From: a virus
Reading direction: 5' to 3' (one strand)
Length of the DNA stretch: 43,573 nucleotides
Virus record (IMG/VR): IMGVR_UViG_3300031999_000056
Location: 1-43,573 of that record
In this document: piece after piece, positions 7,000-15,185 of the stretch
Layout: each line of letters begins with the position of its first letter
Numbering within the stretch: position 1 is the stretch's first letter
Made by a program: the position numbers and the translations under genes
The notes under the pieces: generated by a model
Database searches by the model: none
Told to the model about the DNA's origin: nothing
Seen by the model: only the letters and a program-made list of their open reading frames with translations

Positions 7000-7058
7000 T
7001 AATTTTTTTCCGCTTGCAAGGACGCTCATTTCGTCTATTCCCTTGTGTTTGTATTCAT
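6925..7058 (-). ncRNA. Candidate structured leader / small RNA 1
   Basis: The promoter at 7065-7093 predicts a start near 7058, and the nested terminator ends near 6925, giving an RNA of about 134 nt. Besides the terminator stems, a perfect 10-bp pair GCTTGCAAGG (7012-7021 on plus) with CCTTGCAAGC (6940-6949) interleaves with the terminator stem (order X-Y-X'-Y'). That is the topology of a pseudoknot or attenuator. It may be an attenuator for the gene at 6909 or a free small RNA. Confidence 0.4.
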
Positions 7059-7064
7059 GGGTAA

Positions 7065-7093
7065 AGTATAAGCCTATATTTCTGTTTTGTCAA
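7065..7093 (-). promoter_or_regulatory. Strong sigma70-type promoter (early)
   Basis: On the minus strand, TTGACA (7088-7093) is followed after 17 bases by TATACT (7065-7070). This is a near-perfect consensus promoter pointing at the early genes. The predicted start is near 7058. Confidence 0.85.
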
Positions 7094-7149
7094 CTAAAAT
7101 TATTGAACTATTTTTTGCACATCTTCAAGGCAATAAACGAGCAGGTAAT

Positions 7150-7374
7150 TCACCGACGAGGAAAGGCAATTTTAAGGTTATCTTTAATAAAGAATTTTCT
7201 CCAATATTTTCTATTTCCATTAGTTTTTAAATGACAATTAATACAAAGGCTTATTAAATTATCTTCTTTGATAGATGCACAATCCATAGAACAAAATATT
7301 CTATGGTTAGATGGATAACTTTTAAATTCTCTACCACATTTTTGACATTTTACTATTATCATATCTTCTCTCAA
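7150..7374 (-). pseudogene. HNH endonuclease remnant with internal deletion
   Basis: The 74-residue frame joins the N-terminal zinc motif of an HNH protein (CQKCGREFKSYPSNHRIFCSMDC) directly to its C-terminal end (DNLISLCINCHLKTNGNR). The central segment with the paired catalytic His is missing. This looks like an in-frame internal deletion of a formerly longer homing-type HNH gene, so it should be catalytically dead. It lies between two promoters and is AT-rich. Confidence 0.7.
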
Positions 7375-7375
7375 T

Positions 7376-7435
7376 AAAAAGGCGCTGTTCGGGTGTCATC
7401 GGTTTACGGTTAAGTAATCCGCCCTACTAAGCGCC
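7376..7435 (-). terminator. Intrinsic terminator of candidate RNA 2
   Basis: The GGCGCT/AGCGCC stem is followed directly by UUUUU on the minus strand. The loop is long (43 nt), so efficiency depends on how the rest of the RNA folds. Confidence 0.45.
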
Positions 7436-7468
7436 GATATAGGCATAAAAAATCCGTATCCCGATGAC
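7376..7468 (-). ncRNA. Candidate structured small RNA 2 (interleaved stems)
   Basis: The promoter at 7475-7502 predicts a start near 7468. The RNA would begin in TGTCATCGG (7461-7469), which pairs with CCGATGACA (7394-7402). GGCGCT (7430-7435) pairs with AGCGCC (7381-7386), followed by five U (7376-7380). The two stems interleave (a-b-a'-b'), so they form a pseudoknot or compete. The element is about 93 nt, bounded by a promoter and a terminator, with no open frame of note. It is not a tRNA, because no T-loop consensus is present. Confidence 0.5.
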
Positions 7469-7474
7469 ATTAAA

Positions 7475-7502
7475 AGTATATCATAAAAATACGAAATGTC
7501 AA
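7475..7502 (-). promoter_or_regulatory. Strong sigma70-type promoter
   Basis: On the minus strand, TTGACA (7497-7502) is followed after 16 bases by TATACT (7475-7480). It overlaps the last codons of the VRR-NUC gene and points toward candidate RNA 2 and the HNH remnant. Confidence 0.8.
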
Positions 7503-7822
7503 TGTATTATATCAATAACATCCTGTAAACAATGTGCCTCAATAAAAATTCTATCGGGTGGTTTGTGGAATGCTTCTTTATAGCGGATTTGTTCGGGGCT
7601 TAATTTTCCTGTTGCAGATTTTACTTCTATTCCATACATAATACCATCTTTAAATGCTTCTAAATCACACTTGCCTCGTAAGGTAAAAGGATCGAAGCAG
7701 AATGTCCCACCGCGCTTAACCCCCATAGTTTTTACCTTACCACAGTAAGCGCCAATGGCCCGCAGATACCCCAAAATCTGCCTGACGATCACCTTTTCGG
7801 GTAGTTTAATCTGGTATATCAT
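7499..7822 (-). CDS. VRR-NUC domain nuclease
   Basis: The 107-residue stand-alone VRR-NUC (PD-(D/E)XK) protein is of the phage type. Asp53 (GKCDLEAF), then Glu66-Val-Lys68 (YGIEVKSATGKLSPEQ) and a C-terminal strand (DRIFIEAHCLQDVIDII) match the family. Family members cut structured DNA such as Holliday junctions, so a role in resolving replication or recombination intermediates is likely. Its ATG overlaps the stop of the small gene upstream. Confidence 0.88.
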   Translation of the reverse strand: MIYQIKLPEKVIVRQILGYLRAIGAYCGKVKTMGVKRGGTFCFDPFTLRGKCDLEAFKDGIMYGIEVKSATGKLSPEQIRYKEAFHKPPDRIFIEAHCLQDVIDIIH

Positions 7823-7980
7823 ATCAAATCCTTGTCAAACCCTAATAAAACCTGCTCGTGTTCAGGGCAGTATATCCTAATTATTCCGTCATCGCCGGTT
7901 AACCAGAGGCAGAGGTTGACCGCGAGCCACTTGAGGCAGCAATGCAGGTAGACTTCTGATTTGTCGTCATTTAAAAGCAT
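7819..7980 (-). CDS. Small Cys-containing protein of unknown function
   Basis: This 53-residue gene (ATG 7980) ends in TGA overlapping the ATG of the VRR-NUC gene, a typical coupled arrangement. It has four Cys and two His (LHCCLKWLAVNLCLW; IYCPEHEQVLL) and could bind zinc. It is the first gene after the regulatory dyads at 7994-8051. No family is recognised. Confidence 0.5.
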   Translation of the reverse strand: MLLNDDKSEVYLHCCLKWLAVNLCLWLTGDDGIIRIYCPEHEQVLLGFDKDLI

Positions 7981-7993
7981 ACAATTCTTTTCT

Positions 7994-8018
7994 GTTAATC
8001 GTCAATACCTCGGTTAAC
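7994..8018. promoter_or_regulatory. Operator-like inverted repeat
   Basis: GTTAATCG (7994-8001) and CGGTTAAC (8011-8018) form a dyad with one mismatch around a 9-bp spacer. It sits where transcription from the promoter at 8021-8050 would begin, a usual place for a repressor site. No repressor gene is recognised in the window. Confidence 0.4.
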
Positions 8019-8020
8019 AC

Positions 8021-8050
8021 AATATAAGTTGTAATTTAGCCTTATTACAA
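8021..8050 (-). promoter_or_regulatory. Putative promoter overlapping a dyad
   Basis: On the minus strand, TTGTAA (8045-8050) and TATATT (8021-8026) are 18 bases apart, a moderate sigma70 match. A perfect 8-bp dyad, GTTGTAAT / ATTACAAC (8028-8051), spans the spacer and the -35 box, so the promoter may be controlled. It would serve the small gene at 7980 and VRR-NUC. Confidence 0.4.
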
Positions 8051-8067
8051 CCCCAATGTAGTAAAAT

Positions 8068-8223
8068 CTAACCTATCGGATGCCCGTCATAGTCGGCAAC
8101 CCGCTTAGGCAAGGATATTTTGCCTATGCCCGGATTTACCCCGAAGCAATCAAGGGTTACCCTACTGTGGCGCTTTCTCGGTGTTTTGTAGTGTAACTTC
8201 TTTTTCTTTTTACTTTTAGCCAT
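8068..8223 (-). CDS. Small basic protein of unknown function
   Basis: This 51-residue gene (ATG 8223) overlaps the 3' end of the neighbour at 8157 by 67 bases in another frame. The N-terminal third is very basic (MAKSKKKKKLHYK), so nucleic-acid binding is plausible. The rest reads like a folded segment (VTLDCFGVNPGIGKISLPKR). No family is recognised. Confidence 0.45.
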   Translation of the reverse strand: MAKSKKKKKLHYKTPRKRHSRVTLDCFGVNPGIGKISLPKRVADYDGHPIG

Positions 8224-8540
8224 TTTCCCAATGCCCTGCTGACCGCGTCAAAACAAGAAGTAGCCTCTGCGGTAACATTATATTTCTCACAATAATGCGC
8301 CTTATTCCCCCTTAAATCCTTGATTAACTGGCGCATACTTCTTTTGCCCTGAAAAGTTCCCATTTTGGCGATGGCATCCCGGGTCGTTAAGGGGCAGTAG
8401 AATTTAGAGTTCCTCGGTATAAAAATGCGCCGGAAGCGCCGCTTGTCGTCGTAGCAAATAGTTACATATAAATTGCCGCATCCTACCTTGACTTTATAGG
8501 TAGCGCCTGGGGTAACTTCCCACTCTGTTTTTTGTATCAT
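8157..8540 (-). CDS. Hypothetical phage protein
   Basis: The protein has 127 residues. The N-terminal half looks like a small beta barrel (TYKVKVGCGNLYVTICYDDK, FRRIFIPRNSKFYC). The second half is helical with a conserved-looking TSCFDAVSRALGKWL and a basic tail. It overlaps the metallophosphoesterase stop by 4 bases. The function is unknown. Confidence 0.65.
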   Translation of the reverse strand: MIQKTEWEVTPGATYKVKVGCGNLYVTICYDDKRRFRRIFIPRNSKFYCPLTTRDAIAKMGTFQGKRSMRQLIKDLRGNKAHYCEKYNVTAEATSCFDAVSRALGKWLKVKRKRSYTTKHRESATVG

Positions 8541-9286
8541 TTATATTCTTTCCCTAACGCCGTAAACTTACCCTTTATAATCGGGCATTGATGCACTTCA
8601 AAACGATCCGGGTAATAATAAATATAAGAGAAACCCTGCTGCCAATCAGCTAAATCCATACGCCATTCTTTGGCGAGTTTAAAGTCGCAAAGGCAATAAT
8701 TCTCCCAACTTCCCCTTGTTCCCAACAGATCTGTTTTGTAGGTAGAACCACCCCGATGAGAATGCCCACATATTACAGAAAGACCATATTTCTCAAGATT
8801 TGCCTTGGCGGTATCCCCGGCCTTCTTTCTGATTATGGTTCCATGTAATAAAACTAATTTGCCCCTTATCCTATAATCCTCTGCGCCTTTAAGGAATTTT
8901 ATATTCAATTTCTCTAGCCCCAATAAAAACTCCAAACTCATGGATCGTAAACAAGCAAGTTCTCTGGCTTTTCTCCAAATATACTTCCTCATCCGGTCAA
9001 TGTGATTACCGGCATGAAGTTCAATTTCTGCGGTAGGACATATATCCCGTAAGTCTTTAAGATAAATATGTGTTTTGTCTATATCTTGTTGGAGGGTATT
9101 TATTCTCTTGGGGTTTTTATCAAAGTCGGATATTTGCCAGAAGTCGGTCAGGTCGTCGAGGATGTCTACGATGTCAGGTTTGAAGTCGCGGATGAAGTCA
9201 AATACAAGAGGGTTGATTTTTTTGTCTTCGTATGGGATGTGCTGGTCATTTAAGACTATTGCCTTTTTAACGCCAGTTTCTATCGT
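8537..9286 (-). CDS. Calcineurin-like metallophosphoesterase with a non-standard start codon
   Basis: The protein has about 249 residues. Metal-binding motifs are in order: DxH (VLNDQHIPYED), a degenerate GD motif (DILDDLTDF), GNH (LHAGNHIDRM), an internal His (LVLLHG) and GHSH. The first in-frame ATG is 8992, but coding similarity clearly begins near 9283. A strong AAAGGAGGT (9292-9300) is followed at normal distance only by ACG (9286) or ATA (9283). Either a rare start codon is used, or an ATG has mutated or been misread as ACG. Phage enzymes of this family are phosphodiesterases or phosphatases; the substrate is unknown. Confidence 0.82.
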   Translation of the reverse strand, partial: TIETGVKKAIVLNDQHIPYEDKKINPLVFDFIRDFKPDIVDILDDLTDFWQISDFDKNPKRINTLQQDIDKTHIYLKDLRDICPTAEIELHAGNHIDRMRKYIWRKARELACLRSMSLEFLLGLEKLNIKFLKGAEDYRIRGKLVLLHGTIIRKKAGDTAKANLEKYGLSVICGHSHRGGSTYKTDLLGTRGSWENYCLCDFKLAKEWRMDLADWQQGFSYIYYYPDRFEVHQCPIIKGKFTALGKEYK

Positions 9287-9306
9287 ATAGCACCTCCTTT
9301 TTTAGT

Positions 9307-12300
9307 TTACCATTTCAATTTTTTTGAACTATTTTTTCCTCCGCCAAGTTTCCATGTAGAACCACTCTCTGTTTTTGGAATAATATCCCGGGCTATTTGT
9401 GAAATTTGTGAACTTCCCGGAATACCTATCAATGAACCACCTGCCCCAATAGTTTTTATTGCTCCCTTAAGTTTAGTCTCTGCCCTTTTTCCTGTCGCAA
9501 CCGAACCCACACCTGTTAATAATTCCTCAAAAGCATTGATTATTGGAACGGGATTAGAAGAATATACAATAGCAGATACTAATTGCCCTGCAAGAGGAAC
9601 ACTTTGAAGCACATTTAATAATGTATTTTCCGTAAAACCTTTTTCTATTCTCTTAGGTTGAGTTATTTTTCTTGATACTCTGCGTATACCTTCTTCAACC
9701 GCACCGGCAAAAACAAGAAGCCAAAAGGCAGAAAATATGGCTTTCTTGTAATTTTTCTCTTTTATCCCTAACCGCCATATTTGCCTGTTGATATTATCCC
9801 ACCTGTTAAGCATAAAACTTTGAAATGTAAGTATGGTTTTGTTAATAGAACGATTATCTGTTAAACCATACCCCGCAGTAATAGCAAGAGGTTGGTCTTT
9901 AAAAAAAGAGGAACCCTGACTTTGTCGCATTAACTTCGTAGCTTCAATTAGCAACTCAGGATCAGAATTTTTCAAGTCTATGGTAATACCTTTATCTGCG
10001 GCAAGTTTTTGGTAACTTCCGCAAGCAGCGGTTGAGCGCATAAGCCCATCCAAGACTTGCAGGGGTTTTAACCCTTTTTTCGTAAGATTAGCTAAAAATC
10101 CCTCGCCAAACTCCCTAAATGCAATATCATCACCAACCGCTTTCTTTATTTCGGGAAAATTATCCATTATGAAATTACGCCATTCCTTTGAAGTAGCTAT
10201 TGAAGAGGCCCCTTTGGTAGCCCACTCTGCGCCTATTGTGGCTATTGTATCGGCGAATGATGAAAACTGCACTAATGCAGAAGATAATCTGAATGACAAT
10301 ACCCCTGCTCCGATATTCTTGCGCAATATATCCAACGCGGCAATCCTCTTAGCCCCCTCTGCACCGCCCTTGCGAGCCATTAAATCAAGCCATTGTAGCC
10401 AGGCAAGCGCCCCAACATCACCTAATTTTTCTTTCATTTCGGGAGAATTTACTATCTCAAAATACATTTTGATATTCTTGCCTGTATTAAGCATATATGC
10501 CACATCATCCATATGCCGACGGAAAATCTTGTCTATATTCAATTCCAGTTTTATATTGCTTGCCCTGGCGCGTTCTTTGGTAAAGCCCTGTTCAACAGTC
10601 TTGGTTTTTCTATTTGCTATCTGTTCAGGAGTTTGCCCGAAGCGTTCGTATATCTCAAGATCACTCATTAAATCATAATCGGACATAAAGGATACATAAT
10701 TATCTACCTTTCCCACATCCGCATTATAGACTTCTTTTGCATATTGCTTTACCGCGGGATATTCTTTATTGAATGTATCTATAACAAATTTATAAACTTT
10801 TTCTTCCTGAGGAGTAAGTTTTATCGCGGCAATTTCTTCTTCGGTGATACCGCTATTAAGTAATCTTTCTAAACCACCCTCTTGCCTTGAGATGGCTACC
10901 GCGCCAATACGCTCGAACTCCTTATCGGTAAAATCTTTAGTTAAATTATACCATTGTTTTATTGTTTCGTCATTATGGGTAAGGTATTTTGAGAAGTCTT
11001 TATCTAACACCATTTTCATCTGTTTCATGCCAGTTATATCAGCAATCCCGTCAATAGGAGTAAGCCCAACACCTGTCTTTTGAGCATAATTCTGTAAGGC
11101 GATAGCGCGTTTCGCCCAGGCACTCGGTTTATCCCCTATGGGGAGTTTGGGCAACGCCTTGGATTTTATAGGTGTAGCCTCTTTTAATAACCCCTGTTTT
11201 ATTCTTTCTTTTTTAGCTTTATAGACTTCTGTCCGCGCCCTTAGTTTAACTTGCCCCAATTTTTCTAAATTATTGACTTGTTTTGCTAATTGCCTTAATT
11301 GTTCCAAGGTCATATCTTTTAGTTCAACCTTGTCCAATATATCTAATTTTTCTTTAGGTATGCCTATCGGACGACCCTCTACTTTCATCCGTTCAATAAA
11401 AGCTTTCATACTTTCGCGCTTGGCGGTAGTCGCCTCGGTGCGCTTTTTAAGGTCAAACTTATCCCTTAATTTATCTATCGCCTCTTGATATTCAACCGCT
11501 ATACCCTTTTCGCCTGCCGATTTAATGTTTTGGATTAAACCTGCAACTTCATCACGAATGGCTTTTTTCTGTTGCTTAGCCTCTGTTATCTCGGCATATT
11601 TTGTCTTCAAGGTTTCTAATTTTGTTTGCGCCTTGGCTTTTTCTGCCTCAATCTGGTATCCCCCTAATTCTATCTGCCGTTCTAATTTAGTGATTTCATT
11701 TTCGTAAGTCCTAATAAGAAAATCCTCGTTGGCAAGTTCTTGTTTTATTGCCTGTGTTTTGCTGATTAAATCACCAATGGGTGTGGCTCTGACATAATTT
11801 TTATGTAGTTTGTTAAATTGTTCTTCCGGCATTTCTTCCCCGCCCCCCACCGCAGTCTTAGGCGGCTCTTTCGGGGGTTCACCTGTGGGTTGGACAATAT
11901 TAAATCTTTCCCCTACCCTTTTACCGGTAACAGTTTCAACAGTTCCTCTACTTTTTAATTGAGATACAGGAATTTTTAATTCTATAACTTCCACATCTTT
12001 ATTACCTCTATTCCTCAACATTTGAGCGTATTCTTCAGCATCGGCCTTAGTATCACTTACCATTCCTTGTGTTATACCTTCTTGCCTAATTTTGTCTACA
12101 TTCTCTTTAGTAGTAGCGTGATATACTACCTTCCCCTCACCTGTGGGAAAGGATAAATCTGATAATTTTCCTTGGATTAGTCTCCCGGCAGCGCTGATGA
12201 TTATACTATCTCCTTCCCTCTGGACTAATTTGCCTACTTCTTCTCCTAATTTTACCATATCACCAATGTTAAATTGAGGAATAATCGCCTGGCCTTTTTG

Positions 12301-13431
12301 AGATTCCAGTAACGGTGTGGATGGTTTTGCGCTAATTGATTCTACCGTCTCAGTTTTTAACATTCTATTTATTGGTTTTATATTTAGACTTTCTTTTAAT
12401 TTAGCCCAATATGGTTTATCTACTATGGATGTAATTTTTTCTACTGGTATTGCTATATCTACCGGCTTACCCTGTCTCCTGGCGAGTATAACACTTTTTA
12501 GGTCTTTAATAGATAAACCCATATCCCTCTGGAAAAAATCCCTGAATTCTCCCTCACTCATTCCTCCGAGTTTTTCAGAAGATAAATATAAATTTTTAGG
12601 TAGATTATATTCAGTAATAATATCTTTAGTAAAACGCTTTGCTAAAACAGGCGCTGTTTTATAAATTCCGCCCAAAATAAGTCCTTTGCCTACAAAATCC
12701 AAAAGGTCAACCATATCTTTGGTGCTTTGATTTGCTTCTTCTGGAAGTAAGTCTTTGACATTTCTTCCTTTTAAGAATTGATAGTTTTCCCCTTTAATTT
12801 TACTGATTGCTGCATTTTCTATTTCAGAAAGAGTTTGAAACCCTGCTAATCCCAAAGCGGTTGCTGCTGGATGGGTGGCTAAACCAGCCACAATCGGGGG
12901 AATAGATAAAGCCCCCAATAATTCTGCATAATTAGGATCACGGGTAAAAGTTTGCCTAGATAATGTATCATAATTCTTTTGTATTGTTTTGGTTGGCAAA
13001 TCATAAACTTTTGAAAGAGCATAAACATTCTGGTCGTGCGCCTTTTGCTCTTCCGGGGACATCATAAAAGGTTTTGTAATAATTGATTTAATCGCATCTT
13101 TAAGCGTTGCGGGGGGAGGATTTCTAATTTCTCCCTGCATTTTTTCAAGGGTTGTTTTTTTCTCTTTTAGAAACAACTCCCTTGCCGCCTCATCCTGTAA
13201 TGTCTGTGCGGGATTATTCTTAAAATAATCCACACTCTGCTCATAAGTCCAATTCTTCGGGTCTTGTTTTTCCTTGTGCGCTATCTGTTGGCGAAGGAAC
13301 ATAACCCTGTTATCTATCTCTTTTTGGGTTTTCTCGGTCTCAAGGCGCATCTCAAAATCATCTACCTTTGGTTCTCCCCAATTCAACGCTTTGGGGGGAT
13401 TTATGGGTTCAAAATTCCAATTTAAAGGCAT
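9307..13431 (-). CDS. Giant internal virion (ejection) protein with ADP-ribosyltransferase-like domain
   Basis: The 1374-residue protein is the largest in the genome and lies downstream of the tail genes. Internal virion proteins that are injected with DNA are often found there in podoviruses. Residues about 432-515 (VVYHATTKENVDKIRQEGI...) resemble an ADP-ribosyltransferase-like fold. Residues about 560-760 are a long charged coiled coil. The C-terminal third is helical, with a probable membrane segment near 1235-1250 (AIFSAFWLLVFAGAVEEGI). The mix of an enzymatic module and long helices fits the polyvalent-protein idea, in which the protein enters the host with the DNA. The ART call is by pattern only. 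Confidence 0.6.
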   Translation of the reverse strand: MPLNWNFEPINPPKALNWGEPKVDDFEMRLETEKTQKEIDNRVMFLRQQIAHKEKQDPKNWTYEQSVDYFKNNPAQTLQDEAARELFLKEKKTTLEKMQGEIRNPPPATLKDAIKSIITKPFMMSPEEQKAHDQNVYALSKVYDLPTKTIQKNYDTLSRQTFTRDPNYAELLGALSIPPIVAGLATHPAATALGLAGFQTLSEIENAAISKIKGENYQFLKGRNVKDLLPEEANQSTKDMVDLLDFVGKGLILGGIYKTAPVLAKRFTKDIITEYNLPKNLYLSSEKLGGMSEGEFRDFFQRDMGLSIKDLKSVILARRQGKPVDIAIPVEKITSIVDKPYWAKLKESLNIKPINRMLKTETVESISAKPSTPLLESQKGQAIIPQFNIGDMVKLGEEVGKLVQREGDSIIISAAGRLIQGKLSDLSFPTGEGKVVYHATTKENVDKIRQEGITQGMVSDTKADAEEYAQMLRNRGNKDVEVIELKIPVSQLKSRGTVETVTGKRVGERFNIVQPTGEPPKEPPKTAVGGGEEMPEEQFNKLHKNYVRATPIGDLISKTQAIKQELANEDFLIRTYENEITKLERQIELGGYQIEAEKAKAQTKLETLKTKYAEITEAKQQKKAIRDEVAGLIQNIKSAGEKGIAVEYQEAIDKLRDKFDLKKRTEATTAKRESMKAFIERMKVEGRPIGIPKEKLDILDKVELKDMTLEQLRQLAKQVNNLEKLGQVKLRARTEVYKAKKERIKQGLLKEATPIKSKALPKLPIGDKPSAWAKRAIALQNYAQKTGVGLTPIDGIADITGMKQMKMVLDKDFSKYLTHNDETIKQWYNLTKDFTDKEFERIGAVAISRQEGGLERLLNSGITEEEIAAIKLTPQEEKVYKFVIDTFNKEYPAVKQYAKEVYNADVGKVDNYVSFMSDYDLMSDLEIYERFGQTPEQIANRKTKTVEQGFTKERARASNIKLELNIDKIFRRHMDDVAYMLNTGKNIKMYFEIVNSPEMKEKLGDVGALAWLQWLDLMARKGGAEGAKRIAALDILRKNIGAGVLSFRLSSALVQFSSFADTIATIGAEWATKGASSIATSKEWRNFIMDNFPEIKKAVGDDIAFREFGEGFLANLTKKGLKPLQVLDGLMRSTAACGSYQKLAADKGITIDLKNSDPELLIEATKLMRQSQGSSFFKDQPLAITAGYGLTDNRSINKTILTFQSFMLNRWDNINRQIWRLGIKEKNYKKAIFSAFWLLVFAGAVEEGIRRVSRKITQPKRIEKGFTENTLLNVLQSVPLAGQLVSAIVYSSNPVPIINAFEELLTGVGSVATGKRAETKLKGAIKTIGAGGSLIGIPGSSQISQIARDIIPKTESGSTWKLGGGKNSSKKLKW

Positions 13432-13440
13432 AGGTGCTCC

Positions 13441-14181
13441 TTATTTACGCTTGCCGAAATATTCTAAAACTTGGTTTTTCTCATCCTCTGTGAAAAGACC
13501 CTTTTTTATCATCGCATCCACATCATCCATAAATTCATCGAAAGCCAACTCATCCGTTATCTGACCGATCATCCCTTTAGCCCGCGAACTTAAAGGAGAA
13601 ATATCGGGGTTTTTAAATGCTTTGAATGTAGACAAACCGCCAACTTCCTTAAAATTAGGATTTTTGCTTATGGGTGTTAATTGTTTTTTAACTTTTTCTA
13701 TTTCTTTTATCTTTGTCGGAAACTTCTCGGTTACATCATCCCAGGTTATCTCCCCGGATTGCGCTTTCTTCACCGCTTCGTTCAAAGTTATCTTTACCTC
13801 GGTATCGGGTTTATTGGCCCGGCTGGTATAGTATGCTTCTTTTGCCTTTGACTCGGATATATCCTGTTTTTCTTTCTGTTCTTTAAGTGCTTCCCCCCCC
13901 GCCTGCGTCGGCATCTTCCTCTTCATCACCGCATCAAAAGCCGACTGCGAGTCATACCCCGCTTCCCGCAAACTCTTATACATGTCGGACTGCGTCTTCA
14001 TTTCCTCTTGCTGTTTCTTCTGCTCTTTTTCTCGCGCAAGTAAGAAACTCGTCAACCCTTTTGCGATAGCGCCCATACCGGATTGTTCATATCCGACTTC
14101 ACCGGTATCGGTATTTATTTCCTTCCGGGGCATCCCCGGTAAAGTAAATCCCTGTTCTAATAAAGTGCTTACTCCTGGCAT
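13441..14181 (-). CDS. Probable internal virion or tail protein
   Basis: The 246-residue protein has a short N-terminal segment with GMPRKEINTDTGEVGYEQSG, then a long helical, Lys/Glu/Gln-rich middle (about residues 45-115). The C-terminal part has acidic helices (FDEFMDDVDAMIKKGLFTEDE) reminiscent of EF-hand-like loops. It sits 9 bases upstream of the giant virion protein, so it is probably part of the same particle subassembly. No family is recognised. Confidence 0.55.
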   Translation of the reverse strand: MPGVSTLLEQGFTLPGMPRKEINTDTGEVGYEQSGMGAIAKGLTSFLLAREKEQKKQQEEMKTQSDMYKSLREAGYDSQSAFDAVMKRKMPTQAGGEALKEQKEKQDISESKAKEAYYTSRANKPDTEVKITLNEAVKKAQSGEITWDDVTEKFPTKIKEIEKVKKQLTPISKNPNFKEVGGLSTFKAFKNPDISPLSSRAKGMIGQITDELAFDEFMDDVDAMIKKGLFTEDEKNQVLEYFGKRK

Positions 14182-14191
14182 ATTGACCTCC

Positions 14192-15169
14192 TTAATTTAA
14201 TAAATTAAAGAAATTACTCATTTGAGATGTATCACTACCAAACCCGGATGTAGATGTATTGCCTCCCTTAAAAAATCCTTGAAGCAAACTTGACAGTTGC
14301 GGTATTTGACTGAATAAACTTGCCAATGGGTTGCTTGTCGTAGTAGGCGCGTTCATCGTGCCGCCTGTGCCCCATTGCCCGCCCATAAGCATACTGGCCG
14401 CATCCAAAGGCATAGCCATTTCCTTGCGTTGCCTTACGAAATCAGTATATTGTCTTTCAAGGTTCCCCTGTTCTATCGTCCTCTGCAACGAACCTAAAGT
14501 TTGAGACGCGCCTATCTTCTTTAAAGGCGCTAGTGCCTGTTCGTATTCATCCATTTGCGCTGCCTGTGGAACCATATTTACCTGCCGACCGCGTTCTTGA
14601 TTGATGAATTGACCTATCAAAGCGTTCAAGTCCGCTTGGTTGCGCCTGACTAAGTCGCCTTCCTGCGCGCCTGTCTCTGTTGAGAAATACTGGTTGCGGC
14701 TTCCTCTGCTTGCCCTCAACTTTGACATCTCATCCCCAAGATTTAAAGAAGCCAAATCTTTCCAGGATTTGATGACGGGCGAGGTCATCGGATTGGCATA
14801 ATCTCCCCTTAAAGTATCTAACGCCTGTTGCCTGCCCGCGCCAAATAACTCTCCTGTATTTGGAGCGTTTAGGTATTTACCTAATATGCCGAGCCCCGTT
14901 TCTTCAAACGGTGTCGCCTGTGTGGTTAATTTACCACCGTAACTCGCGCCTGGCTGGAACTGTGGTAGGTATTTCTGAACCCAGGGCGCCAAGGTGTTAG
15001 CGGTAGTCTTCATCCAACTCGGGTAGTAATCCTCGAGGTTGACTGAACCACCACCCTCTTTTTTCTTACCACCACCGAATATGGACATAATTCCACCGGC
15101 TGCACCTGCAGCATTTGCTGCACCCCCCCAAAATGCTGGATTTGCTAAAAATGCTAATGCTGGTAACAT
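14192..15169 (-). CDS. Probable internal virion protein with hydrophobic N-terminus
   Basis: In this 325-residue protein the first 35 residues are Ala/Gly-rich and hydrophobic (LANPAFWGGAANAAGAAGG), a frequent feature of phage internal proteins that enter the membrane during DNA ejection. The middle is helical, rich in Gln and Arg. The C-terminus is rich in Gly, Ser and Thr. Its place between the small membrane genes and the two other virion proteins supports a structural role. Confidence 0.6.
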   Translation of the reverse strand: MLPALAFLANPAFWGGAANAAGAAGGIMSIFGGGKKKEGGGSVNLEDYYPSWMKTTANTLAPWVQKYLPQFQPGASYGGKLTTQATPFEETGLGILGKYLNAPNTGELFGAGRQQALDTLRGDYANPMTSPVIKSWKDLASLNLGDEMSKLRASRGSRNQYFSTETGAQEGDLVRRNQADLNALIGQFINQERGRQVNMVPQAAQMDEYEQALAPLKKIGASQTLGSLQRTIEQGNLERQYTDFVRQRKEMAMPLDAASMLMGGQWGTGGTMNAPTTTSNPLASLFSQIPQLSSLLQGFFKGGNTSTSGFGSDTSQMSNFFNLLN

Positions 15170-15185
15170 AGTTTCCTCCCTTGTT

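Noticed and set aside
7381-7435. tRNA-like element: 6-bp closing stem GGCGCT/AGCGCC with about 55 nt
   Set aside because: There is no T-loop consensus, no anticodon arm and no CCA-like end, and a U tract follows directly. A terminator or structured RNA fits better.
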